Shown here: positions 1 to 5,464 of the stretch, one piece after another | Numbering within the stretch: position 1 is the first letter of the stretch | How the letters are laid out: every line of letters starts with the position of its first letter | Source of the DNA: Acidobacteriota bacterium | GTDB taxonomy: Bacteria; Acidobacteriota; Blastocatellia; Pyrinomonadales; Pyrinomonadaceae | Direction: 5' to 3' | Assembly (NCBI GenBank): GCA_013698055.1 | Contig: JACCVS010000430.1 | Coordinates: forward strand, 1 to 5,464 | Length of the DNA stretch: 5,464 nt | Translations under genes and position numbers: made by a program | Notes under the pieces: generated by a model | The model's database searches: none | Told to the model about the DNA's origin: nothing | What the model saw: only the letters and a program-made list of their open reading frames with translations

Positions 1-1101
1 CAATGGAAAGGCTACGGGGTGGTGGCCGCGATGCAAAACGGTAGCGGCCCGACCATGCTTGTTCGCGCAGACCTGGACGCTCTACCCGTTGAAGAGAAGA
101 CCGATCTACCTTACGCGAGTAAAGTCACTGCGAATACGGATGCGGGCCAGTCGGTAGGGGTGATGCACGCCTGCGGCCATGACATCCACATCACTTGCCT
201 TCTCGGTACGGCACGGATGCTGGCTAATCTTAAAGATGAATGGAGAGGAACGCTCCTCATGGTTGGGCAGCCCGCAGAGGAGACGGTGGATGGGGCGAAG
301 GCGATGCTTGATGCCGGCCTCTATGAGAGTTTCCCCATCCCGAACTATGCCCTGGCGCTGCATAGCAACGCGGAGTTAGAGGCGGGGAAAGTTGGGTACA
401 CTCCCGGCTACTTCCTCGCAAGTCTTAATTCCATGGACATCACAATTCGCGGCGTCGGCGGACACGGATCGAGGCCTGAGCATACGAAAGATCCGATTGT
501 GCTCGCTGCCCAGTTGGTCCTGGCAGTTCAAACCATCGTCAGCCGGGAGGTCTCGCCGCTAGAATCTGCGGTTGTCTCAATTGGCTCGATACACGGCGGG
601 ACCAGATACAACATCATCCCCGACGAAGTACATTTACAACTCACCGTCAGGGCTTATCAAGAAGAGGTTCGTCGGAAGCTCCTTGCCTCCCTCGAACGCA
701 TAAGCCTTGGTCTCGCGCTCGCATCCGGGATACCCTCTGAATTGGCACCAGTGGTTAAAGTGAGCGAGACGGAGTTTGCTCCGGCAACATATAACGATCC
801 TGTCCTGAGCCTTCGACTAGCCGAGACGTTTAAGAAAACGCTTGGTGCGCAAAATGTTGTTGAGATGCCCTCGTTAATGGGCAGCGAAGACTTTGGCCTG
901 TACGGCCTTGAGAGACATCAGATTCCTACTTTTATGTTCTGGTTAGGTGCTGTTGACCCGGAGAAGGTGCTGGCAAGTAAACGAGATGGATTCGCACTGC
1001 CGCCACTTCATTCGAGCCGGTATGCGCCGCTCCCCGAACCCACGATCAGGACGGGCGTGAAGGCCATGACGTCGGCGGTATTAGAACTCATGAAAAAGTA
1101 G
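1..1101 (+). CDS. M20 family metal-dependent amidohydrolase, 5' end cut by window
   Basis: Hydrolyses the amide bond of N-acyl amino acids or similar compounds using a two-metal centre (hippurate hydrolase / IAA-amino acid hydrolase group of peptidase family M20). The frame is open from base 1, giving 366 residues; the GTG at base 19 lies inside the conserved domain and is not the real start. Numbered from base 1: RADLDALP at 22-29, HACGHD at 56-61 (metal ligands C58 and H60), the acidic pair E93/E94 in QPAEE, H121 in LHSN, dimerisation-domain GVGGHG at 151-156, GTRYNIIPDE, MGSEDFG, and the last metal ligand H337 in LHSS. All catalytic elements are present. Relatives usually have about 390-440 residues, so some 50-70 or more are missing upstream, possibly including a signal peptide. 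It ends with TAG, 45 bases before the exported esterase, so co-transcription is likely. The family call is firm; the substrate is unknown. Confidence 0.93.
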   Translation, partial: QWKGYGVVAAMQNGSGPTMLVRADLDALPVEEKTDLPYASKVTANTDAGQSVGVMHACGHDIHITCLLGTARMLANLKDEWRGTLLMVGQPAEETVDGAKAMLDAGLYESFPIPNYALALHSNAELEAGKVGYTPGYFLASLNSMDITIRGVGGHGSRPEHTKDPIVLAAQLVLAVQTIVSREVSPLESAVVSIGSIHGGTRYNIIPDEVHLQLTVRAYQEEVRRKLLASLERISLGLALASGIPSELAPVVKVSETEFAPATYNDPVLSLRLAETFKKTLGAQNVVEMPSLMGSEDFGLYGLERHQIPTFMFWLGAVDPEKVLASKRDGFALPPLHSSRYAPLPEPTIRTGVKAMTSAVLELMKK

Positions 1102-1130
1102 ATGCTCCCGTCAAAATAAGGCAGGTGACT

Positions 1131-1139
1131 AAGGAGGGG
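1131..1139 (+). promoter_or_regulatory. Strong Shine-Dalgarno site for the exported esterase
   Basis: AAGGAGGGG lies 7 bases before the GTG at 1147. This near-ideal match and spacing support the non-ATG start, which also places a complete signal peptide at the protein N-terminus. Confidence 0.8.
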
Positions 1140-1146
1140 AAAGCTC

Positions 1147-2061
1147 GTGTGGGGAAGGTTGATCTCATCTCTTTTGATGAGCAGTTTTGTTTTCTGCTTA
1201 TTCCTAATGCTGGCTGTTGAAAGCGCGGCTCAACAACCGATTGTTCTTTGGTCGGGAGGTGCGCCGGGCGCAGTAGGTCGCGAACCGCAGGACATTCCCA
1301 CACTCACTCTTTATCTCCCGCCGAAAGAGAAAGCGACTGGCGCCGCCATCATTATTTGCCCGGGTGGGGGATACGACAGTCTCTCAGTTCGCGAAGGCGC
1401 TCCGGTCGCCGCGTGGCTCAATTCTATCGGTATCACCGCCTTCGTGCTGAAATATCGTGTTGCCCCGCACTACCGTCAACCGGCCCCGCTACAAGATGCG
1501 GTGCGAGCCATTCGAACTGTGCGTGTACGCGCGGCAGAATGGCACCTGGACCCGGAGCAAATCGGTATCCTGGGATTTTCTGCCGGTGGGCATCTCGCGT
1601 CCACGGCCGCCACACATTTCGAAGCTAGTAAACCCGATGCATCTGATCCAATCGAAAGAATCTCAAGCCGTCCGAATCTGTTGATGTTGATCTACCCGGT
1701 TATCTCTATGAGGGAGCAAACGCATCCCCGTTCCAAACTGAATTTACTGGGGCCGGACCCATCGTCCCGTCTGGTCGCACTGTTTTCCAACGAGGAGCAC
1801 GTCACAAGAGAAACGCCGCCAACCTTTCTGGTTCATGGTGTGAAGGATTCGAAAGTCCCGGTGGAGAATAGTCTGCTTTTCGTTGCGGCATTGCGTAAAG
1901 CGGGAGTGCCATTCGAGCTTCATCTGTATGAGCATGGAGAACATGGCTTTGCCCTCGGAGGGAAAGATCCGGCGCTTTCGACCTGGCCGGAGCTATGTGC
2001 TAACTGGCTCCGTCTGCACAAATTTATCACGTCAGAGCCGGGGGCACGTGCTCCGAATTAA
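1147..2061 (+). CDS. Exported alpha/beta-hydrolase esterase (acetyl esterase / BD-FAE-like)
   Basis: A serine esterase of 304 residues that probably removes acyl groups such as acetyl or feruloyl from carbohydrate or other small esters outside the cytoplasm. Residues 1-28 form a signal peptide: W-G-R start, hydrophobic stretch about 9-24, and a likely signal peptidase I site after S-A-A (28/29). The mature domain has the oxyanion-hole motif PGGGY (72-76), the nucleophile elbow GFSAGG with S145, a probable acid D234 in HGVKD, and the catalytic H266 in EHGEHGF. Order and length fit the Aes/BD-FAE type of alpha/beta hydrolase, whose members are often labelled acetyl esterase or, wrongly, xylanase. 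GTG is chosen as start because of the strong ribosome site just upstream. It lies 45 bases after the amidohydrolase and 56 before the dioxygenase start. The fold and triad are clear; the natural substrate is inferred. Confidence 0.9.
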   Translation: MWGRLISSLLMSSFVFCLFLMLAVESAAQQPIVLWSGGAPGAVGREPQDIPTLTLYLPPKEKATGAAIIICPGGGYDSLSVREGAPVAAWLNSIGITAFVLKYRVAPHYRQPAPLQDAVRAIRTVRVRAAEWHLDPEQIGILGFSAGGHLASTAATHFEASKPDASDPIERISSRPNLLMLIYPVISMREQTHPRSKLNLLGPDPSSRLVALFSNEEHVTRETPPTFLVHGVKDSKVPVENSLLFVAALRKAGVPFELHLYEHGEHGFALGGKDPALSTWPELCANWLRLHKFITSEPGARAPN

Positions 2062-2104
2062 CTATCGTTTGATTATTTAGTCACTTCTTCGATAACGGTG
2101 TGAA

Positions 2105-2110
2105 AGAGGA
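2105..2110 (+). promoter_or_regulatory. Shine-Dalgarno site that sets the dioxygenase start
   Basis: AGAGGA sits 7 bases before the ATG at 2118. The alternative in-frame GTG at 2100 has no purine-rich site in front of it (CTTCTTCGATAACG), so the ATG is preferred. Confidence 0.6.
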
Positions 2111-2117
2111 AATCAAG

Positions 2118-3050
2118 ATGGTCGAGGACTTGTCCACTCGTCACGAATTGGTTGGCAGCCTTTTCAAATTGCTTTCCACTCAAAAAGATCTTGAGCGTTA
2201 TCGCTTGAGCGCCGAGCAGGTGGAGTTCTTCCACGAATACGGTTATCTCAAAGATATTCGAATGCTTACCGAGAGCCAGGTGGATGTCTTACGCGAGGAA
2301 CTCAGCGAATTAATAGATCCAGCGCATCCCGGCCACCATCTGTTCTATGAATATCATTCGAATGAGTCGGCGGACCCGAACAGAGCGATTTTTCATGCTC
2401 TGGGTGCTTGGCGCATCATGCCCGGTTTCCATGATCTACTCTGGAATCCTGCCTTCACTGTCCCCGCATCCCAGTTACTCGGAGGAGCAGTACGTTTCTG
2501 GCACGATCAGCTTTTCTGCAAACCGGCCCATCACGGCGGCGTGGTCGCATGGCACCAGGATTATTCATATTGGACCAGAACCAAGCCCCTGGCTCACCTT
2601 ACATGTTGGATCGGGTTGGACGATTCTACTCGTGATAACGGATGTGTGCATTATATTCCGGGCAGTCACCGTTGGCCTGATCTACCTAAAACGGGCCTAA
2701 CCGGCGATATGGATGCGATCCAGACTGTTTTGACCGATGAGCAGAAGGAGAAGTTTAAACCGGTCGCCATTGAATTGAAGAAAGGCGAGTGCTCGTTTCA
2801 CCATCCGAGAATGATTCATGGTTCTTACGAAAATAATACGGAAAGACCGCGCCGTGGGACTGTCATTAATGCAATTCTTGACGGCGTGATGTCCAATTCA
2901 GATGAGCCGTTGCTAACAGATATTGGGACGCAAGAGAGATCTGTTTCAGATGAGCAATCGCTTACAGACGAAATCATTCCAAAGGGTGAAAAATTGGGCG
3001 GCAAGTTATTTCCGTTGCTATTCGATCCGAGCGCAGCGCTAAAGGAGTGA
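2118..3050 (+). CDS. PhyH-family Fe(II)/2-oxoglutarate dioxygenase
   Basis: A non-haem iron oxygenase of the phytanoyl-CoA dioxygenase family, 310 residues from ATG 2118 (316 if the GTG at 2100 were used). Such enzymes hydroxylate a C-H bond, or demethylate through an unstable hydroxylated product, with 2-oxoglutarate as co-substrate. Numbered from ATG 2118: the iron-binding HxD is H146 and D148 in WHQDYSYW, the distal ligand is H234 in RMIHGS, and R245, 11 residues later, is placed like the 2-oxoglutarate-binding arginine of human PhyH. FWHDQLFCKP, the LDDSTRDNGC stretch and IPGSHRWP are also typical of the family core. No signal peptide is visible, so it is probably cytoplasmic. It stands between the exported esterase and the dehydrogenase-esterase pair and could supply the hydroxylated substrate for the latter. 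The active site looks intact. Family certain, start fairly sure, substrate unknown; bacterial PhyH proteins act on very varied small molecules. Confidence 0.92.
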   Translation: MVEDLSTRHELVGSLFKLLSTQKDLERYRLSAEQVEFFHEYGYLKDIRMLTESQVDVLREELSELIDPAHPGHHLFYEYHSNESADPNRAIFHALGAWRIMPGFHDLLWNPAFTVPASQLLGGAVRFWHDQLFCKPAHHGGVVAWHQDYSYWTRTKPLAHLTCWIGLDDSTRDNGCVHYIPGSHRWPDLPKTGLTGDMDAIQTVLTDEQKEKFKPVAIELKKGECSFHHPRMIHGSYENNTERPRRGTVINAILDGVMSNSDEPLLTDIGTQERSVSDEQSLTDEIIPKGEKLGGKLFPLLFDPSAALKE

Positions 3051-3242
3051 GCGGCCAAAGAACGCAAACGCGGTAGGTTGGTGATGTTACAGACAGTTGA
3101 GAAGCATTGTTATGAGATAGAGTTGGCAGTTAATGCCGATTCATGAGAGCAACGGATAGAAGGCCATTTCTTTTCGGGCTGTGTTAAGCGCAAAGAATTG
3201 CATGAACTTGTTCGCCCGAAGGATAAGGATCAGTCATTCAAG
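3051..3242 (+). other. Intergenic region between dioxygenase and dehydrogenase genes
   Basis: This 192-base gap is the largest in the window and the most likely place for a separate promoter for the downstream dehydrogenase-esterase pair. I see no hairpin followed by a T run and no good -35/-10 pair. The only clear element is the tandem AAGGATAAGGAT at 3219-3230, a probable ribosome site 12 bases before the ATG at 3243. A 20-codon frame at 3084-3146 has no coding support. Confidence 0.4.
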
Positions 3243-4325
3243 ATGAAAGCGAAAGCAGCAGTATCGGACGGTAAGGGAACTTTTGTCGTCGAAGAAATCA
3301 CGCTGGGAGAACCTCAGGCAAATGAAGTATGTGTCCAGATTAAAGCCAGCGGCGTCTGTCACACTGACTTCGATCATATGAATTGCATGGGTCGGACGTT
3401 CATGATGGGACATGAAGGCGCTGGAATCGTTTTGCAGGTAGGACCGAATGTCACACACGTAAAAGAGGGGGATAGTGTTCTGTTGAATTGGGCGATTCCG
3501 TGCGAGGATTGCTTTCAGTGTCGTCGCGGGGCGGAAAATATCTGTGAAAACAGACCGCAAGTGCCGGACGAGCGCTTCGACTTTCGAGGGGAGAAGATCA
3601 TTGCTGATTTTAACCTGGGAACCATGTCCACTCACACGGTCGTTCCAAGGCAGGCCGTGATAAAAATGGAGGTTGATATTCCCTTTGAGGCAGCCTGCAT
3701 CCTGGGTTGCGGTGTGATGACGGGCTTTGGATCGGTGGTCAATGCCGCTAAGGTTCAGAAAGAGAGCGCGGTAGTCGTTTTAGGAACGGGCGGGGTCGGC
3801 CTAAGCGTCATTCAAGGAGCAGTCTACGCCCGTGCGAGGCAGATCGTGGCCGTGGATGTCAATCCGAACCGGTTAGAACTCGCACTGAAATTCGGTGCGA
3901 CACACACGATTCTTGCAGACCGAGATGACCATGGTTTGTTAGACGCGGCGAGGAAAGTCAAAGAATTGACAGAAGGGAGGGGCGCTGATTATGCGTTCGA
4001 ATGCACGGCAGTCCCTGAACTGGGTCCAGCGCCTCTAATGATGCTTAGAAACGGCGGCACGGCGGTGGGCGTGAGCGGCATTGAGCAGGTCGTTAAATTC
4101 GACATGGAACTCTTCGAGTGGGACAAACTCTACATCAACCCTCTTTACGGCCAGTGCCGCCCATCAATTGATTTTCCCATGCTCCTCGACCTCTACCGGC
4201 AGAAGCGTCTTAAACTGGACGAGATGGTGACGCGAACTTACCCGCTCGAAGACCTGGCACAAGCCTTCAAGGACATGCGCGCCGGACGAAACGCCAAAGG
4301 TGTTCTGTTGATGGACGAGCCATGA
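3243..4325 (+). CDS. Zinc-dependent medium-chain alcohol dehydrogenase
   Basis: Oxidises an alcohol, or an aldehyde-thiol adduct, with NAD; 360 residues, cytoplasmic. The catalytic zinc ligands are C39 (GVCHTD), H57 (GHEGAG) and C156 (GCGVMTGFG). The structural zinc is bound by C87, C90, C93 and C101, all present. The Rossmann motif GTGGVG lies at 181-186, and D205 at the end of the next strand (VAVDVN) points to NAD rather than NADP. The GCGVMTGFG segment and the YGQCRPSIDFP region resemble class III / S-(hydroxymethyl)thiol dehydrogenases such as mycothiol-dependent MscR; this comparison is from memory. The start is set at ATG 3243 because MKAKAAV is the usual family N-terminus and a purine-rich site precedes it; an upstream TTG at 3198 would add 15 residues unlike the family and has no ribosome site. 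Its stop overlaps the next gene by 4 bases. Family certain; substrate unknown. Confidence 0.93.
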   Translation: MKAKAAVSDGKGTFVVEEITLGEPQANEVCVQIKASGVCHTDFDHMNCMGRTFMMGHEGAGIVLQVGPNVTHVKEGDSVLLNWAIPCEDCFQCRRGAENICENRPQVPDERFDFRGEKIIADFNLGTMSTHTVVPRQAVIKMEVDIPFEAACILGCGVMTGFGSVVNAAKVQKESAVVVLGTGGVGLSVIQGAVYARARQIVAVDVNPNRLELALKFGATHTILADRDDHGLLDAARKVKELTEGRGADYAFECTAVPELGPAPLMMLRNGGTAVGVSGIEQVVKFDMELFEWDKLYINPLYGQCRPSIDFPMLLDLYRQKRLKLDEMVTRTYPLEDLAQAFKDMRAGRNAKGVLLMDEP

Positions 4326-5146
4326 GCGCGTACCGTAACGTCGAACTATCTGACCCGCAGTTTGAGAGAGACCACCTGCGGCACCTGACCTTCAAAAGTC
4401 CCGCCCTCAAGGGGCGCGGCGACGTGACTATCTTTGTGCCGCCGGGTTGCGAACGGGAAAAGAGCCTTCCGGTGGTTGTGCTTCTGCACGGTGTCTATTG
4501 CAGCCACTGGTCTTGGGCGATGAAAGGCGGCGCGCACTTAACTGCCCTTAGTCTGATCAAGAAGCAGTTAGTTCGCCCCATGGTGCTCCTCATGCCCTCG
4601 GACGGGTTGTGGGGGGACGGTAGTGGCTACATCGCTCATGCCTCAGTTGATTATGAACGGTGGGTTATGGAAGACGTCGTCGGCTGCGGGGCGGAGGTTA
4701 TTCCGCTCATTGATTCTCAGTCGCCACTCTTCATCGCCGGTCTCTCGATGGGTGGCTATGGAGCGCTGCGTCTGGGCGCGAAGTACGCGGAGAAAGTGGC
4801 GGGCTTTTCGGGGCACTCCTCCATCACTGCCCCGCATCAGCTAACACGGTTCGTCGAAGAACCTCTGACACTCTACGGGGGAGTCCTAGAGAGCGAAGGC
4901 GCCCTCCTGCTCTATTGGATGAAGAGCCACAGAAAATCTCTCCCTCCGTTTCGCTTTGATTGCGGGACGAGCGACGCGCTGATCGAGGAGAACCGAGAGT
5001 TACACCACGCTTTGGACGACCTTAACATTCCCCATCAATACTTCGAGTACGAGGGCGGGCACAGTTGGGACTACTGGCGGGAGCACATTGCCGAGACGTT
5101 GATCTTCTTCGATGGGGTGTGCCGGTCGCTAGAATCCATGACATAA
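4322..5146 (+). CDS. Esterase-D / S-formylglutathione hydrolase-like esterase
   Basis: A cytoplasmic alpha/beta-hydrolase esterase of 274 residues (Pfam Esterase type, as in tributyrin esterase, FrmB and esterase D), expected to cleave a small ester or thioester. The triad is visible: S142 in GLSMGG, D218 in CGTSD, H247 in GGHSWDYW; the oxyanion-hole loop is LLHGVYC at 54-60. No signal peptide is present, unlike the esterase at 1147. The start codon overlaps the dehydrogenase stop as ATGA, so translation is almost certainly coupled and there is little independent ribosome site. The pairing recalls FrmA-FrmB, in which the dehydrogenase makes S-formylglutathione and the esterase hydrolyses it. 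The sequence pattern (DGLWGDGSGY, IPHQYFEYEGGH) looks closer to the tributyrin-esterase branch than to classical FrmB, so a formyl-thiol substrate is only one possibility. Confidence 0.88.
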   Translation: MSAYRNVELSDPQFERDHLRHLTFKSPALKGRGDVTIFVPPGCEREKSLPVVVLLHGVYCSHWSWAMKGGAHLTALSLIKKQLVRPMVLLMPSDGLWGDGSGYIAHASVDYERWVMEDVVGCGAEVIPLIDSQSPLFIAGLSMGGYGALRLGAKYAEKVAGFSGHSSITAPHQLTRFVEEPLTLYGGVLESEGALLLYWMKSHRKSLPPFRFDCGTSDALIEENRELHHALDDLNIPHQYFEYEGGHSWDYWREHIAETLIFFDGVCRSLESMT

Positions 5147-5209
5147 GCGAGAATCAGTTTGCCGGTGTCAGAAGTCATCTGTCAGCGCAAATCTGAAACC
5201 AAATCATTG

Positions 5210-5217
5210 AAGGAGAT
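5210..5217 (+). promoter_or_regulatory. Possible Shine-Dalgarno site for the CBM9-like gene
   Basis: AAGGAGAT is a good anti-Shine-Dalgarno match but lies 16 bases before the ATG at 5234, longer than usual. An in-frame TAG at 5222 rules out a start further upstream, so ATG 5234 is the first usable start seen. Confidence 0.4.
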
Positions 5218-5233
5218 TCGGTAGAAAAACCTC

Positions 5234-5464
5234 ATGTCAACAACATCCGTCACGACCCTGACGATCCCCATTCAAATCGGGAATAACACCTCGCCATACT
5301 TGAACCAACAACGCATCGTATCCAGATTCAGTCCGACAGATTTCGTCCCCGACGGAGAGCTCTCGAAGAGGGAATGGCGAATCGCCGAGAAGGTCACTTT
5401 TGATACTTCATATCGGCCGGGCGAAAACTTTCCGGAGGCGCTCACTGAGGTTGCCACTCTCTGG
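5234..5464 (+). CDS. Probable CBM9-like carbohydrate-binding protein, 3' end cut by window
   Basis: The first 77 residues of a protein that continues beyond the window. After a short polar N-terminus without signal peptide, residues 36-57 read like the opening of a family 9 carbohydrate-binding / DOMON-like beta-sandwich: DGELSKREWRIAEKVTFD carries the DGxLxxxxWxxA pattern, followed by FPEALTEVATLW at 66-77, where the next strand would begin. From memory, similar proteins in Acidobacteriota are annotated carbohydrate-binding family 9-like, often standing alone. It follows the esterase after 87 bases on the same strand and may belong to the same transcription unit or start a new one. The role would be sugar or glycan binding, which fits the deacylating esterases nearby. 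Only about the first third or less is visible, so the assignment rests on one segment. Confidence 0.55.
   Translation, partial: MSTTSVTTLTIPIQIGNNTSPYLNQQRIVSRFSPTDFVPDGELSKREWRIAEKVTFDTSYRPGENFPEALTEVATLW

Noticed and set aside
1248..1628. Second + strand frame of 126 codons inside the exported esterase
   Set aside because: It overlaps the oxyanion-hole and nucleophile region of a clear esterase in another frame; its product is arginine-rich low-information sequence.
2041..2054. Palindrome around GCACGTGC near the end of the exported esterase gene
   Set aside because: It has no loop for a hairpin and no T run after it, and it lies within coding sequence; not a terminator. An operator role cannot be supported from one copy.
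2069..2096. Possible promoter TTGATT - 16 bases - GATAAC before the dioxygenase gene
   Set aside because: Only 4 of 6 matches in each box and a very short leader; the gap is only 56 bases in a same-strand gene series, so it is most likely chance.
3084..3146. 20-codon frame MLQTVEKHCYEIELAVNADS in the largest gap, in frame with the dioxygenase stop
   Set aside because: No ribosome site and no similarity I recognise; the 32 stop-free codons after the dioxygenase TGA are not unusual by chance, so neither a small gene nor a readthrough extension is supported.
3204..3220. Two tiny inverted repeats, GAACTTGTTC and TTCGCCCGAA, upstream of the dehydrogenase
   Set aside because: Arms of four bases with two-base centres are expected by chance; no matching copy was seen elsewhere in the window.
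3234..3635. Open antisense frame of 133 codons opposite the dehydrogenase
   Set aside because: It lies wholly over conserved zinc-binding coding sequence on the other strand, has no recognisable domain and no ribosome site; it is a by-product of the sense codons.
5168..5195. Direct repeat GTCAG...GTCAG in the gap before the CBM9-like gene
   Set aside because: Five-base repeats occur by chance and show no periodic array or hairpin; no terminator T run follows.

Overview
The window is a compact bacterial gene block with every gene on the + strand. It holds four complete protein genes between two that are cut by the window edges. Base composition is moderate, a little over half G+C by eye, and several starts have clear Shine-Dalgarno sites (GTG at 1147 with AAGGAGGGG, ATG at 2118 with AGAGGA). 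I see no tRNA, rRNA, CRISPR array, transposase or long repeat. From remembered family resemblance only, the secreted M20-type amidohydrolase, the exported alpha/beta esterase and the CBM9-like protein start look most like a soil Acidobacteriota-type genome. Verrucomicrobiota or a related heterotroph is possible, and nothing here fixes the taxon.

Layout: 1-1101, M20 amidohydrolase missing its N-terminus; 1147-2061, exported alpha/beta-hydrolase esterase with a signal peptide; 2118-3050, Fe(II)/2-oxoglutarate dioxygenase of the PhyH family; 3243-4325, zinc-dependent medium-chain alcohol dehydrogenase; 4322-5146, cytoplasmic esterase of the esterase-D / S-formylglutathione hydrolase-like superfamily, overlapping the dehydrogenase by 4 bases (ATGA); 5234-5464, N-terminal part of a probable CBM9-like carbohydrate-binding protein. 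The largest gap is 192 bases (3051-3242), so no stretch above 300 bases lacks a gene.

The first two enzymes remove acyl groups (amide and ester bonds); the esterase, and probably the amidohydrolase, act outside the cytoplasm. The next three have no visible signal peptide and could form an oxidative series: hydroxylation by the PhyH enzyme, oxidation by the Zn dehydrogenase, and hydrolysis of a resulting ester or thioester by the overlapping esterase. The dehydrogenase-esterase pair resembles the FrmA/FrmB formaldehyde pair in architecture, but the substrate cannot be read from the sequence. The whole reads as an accessory catabolic cluster made of known enzyme families. I found no convincing sign of a new class of genetic system; the interest lies in the combination and in the tight dehydrogenase-esterase coupling.
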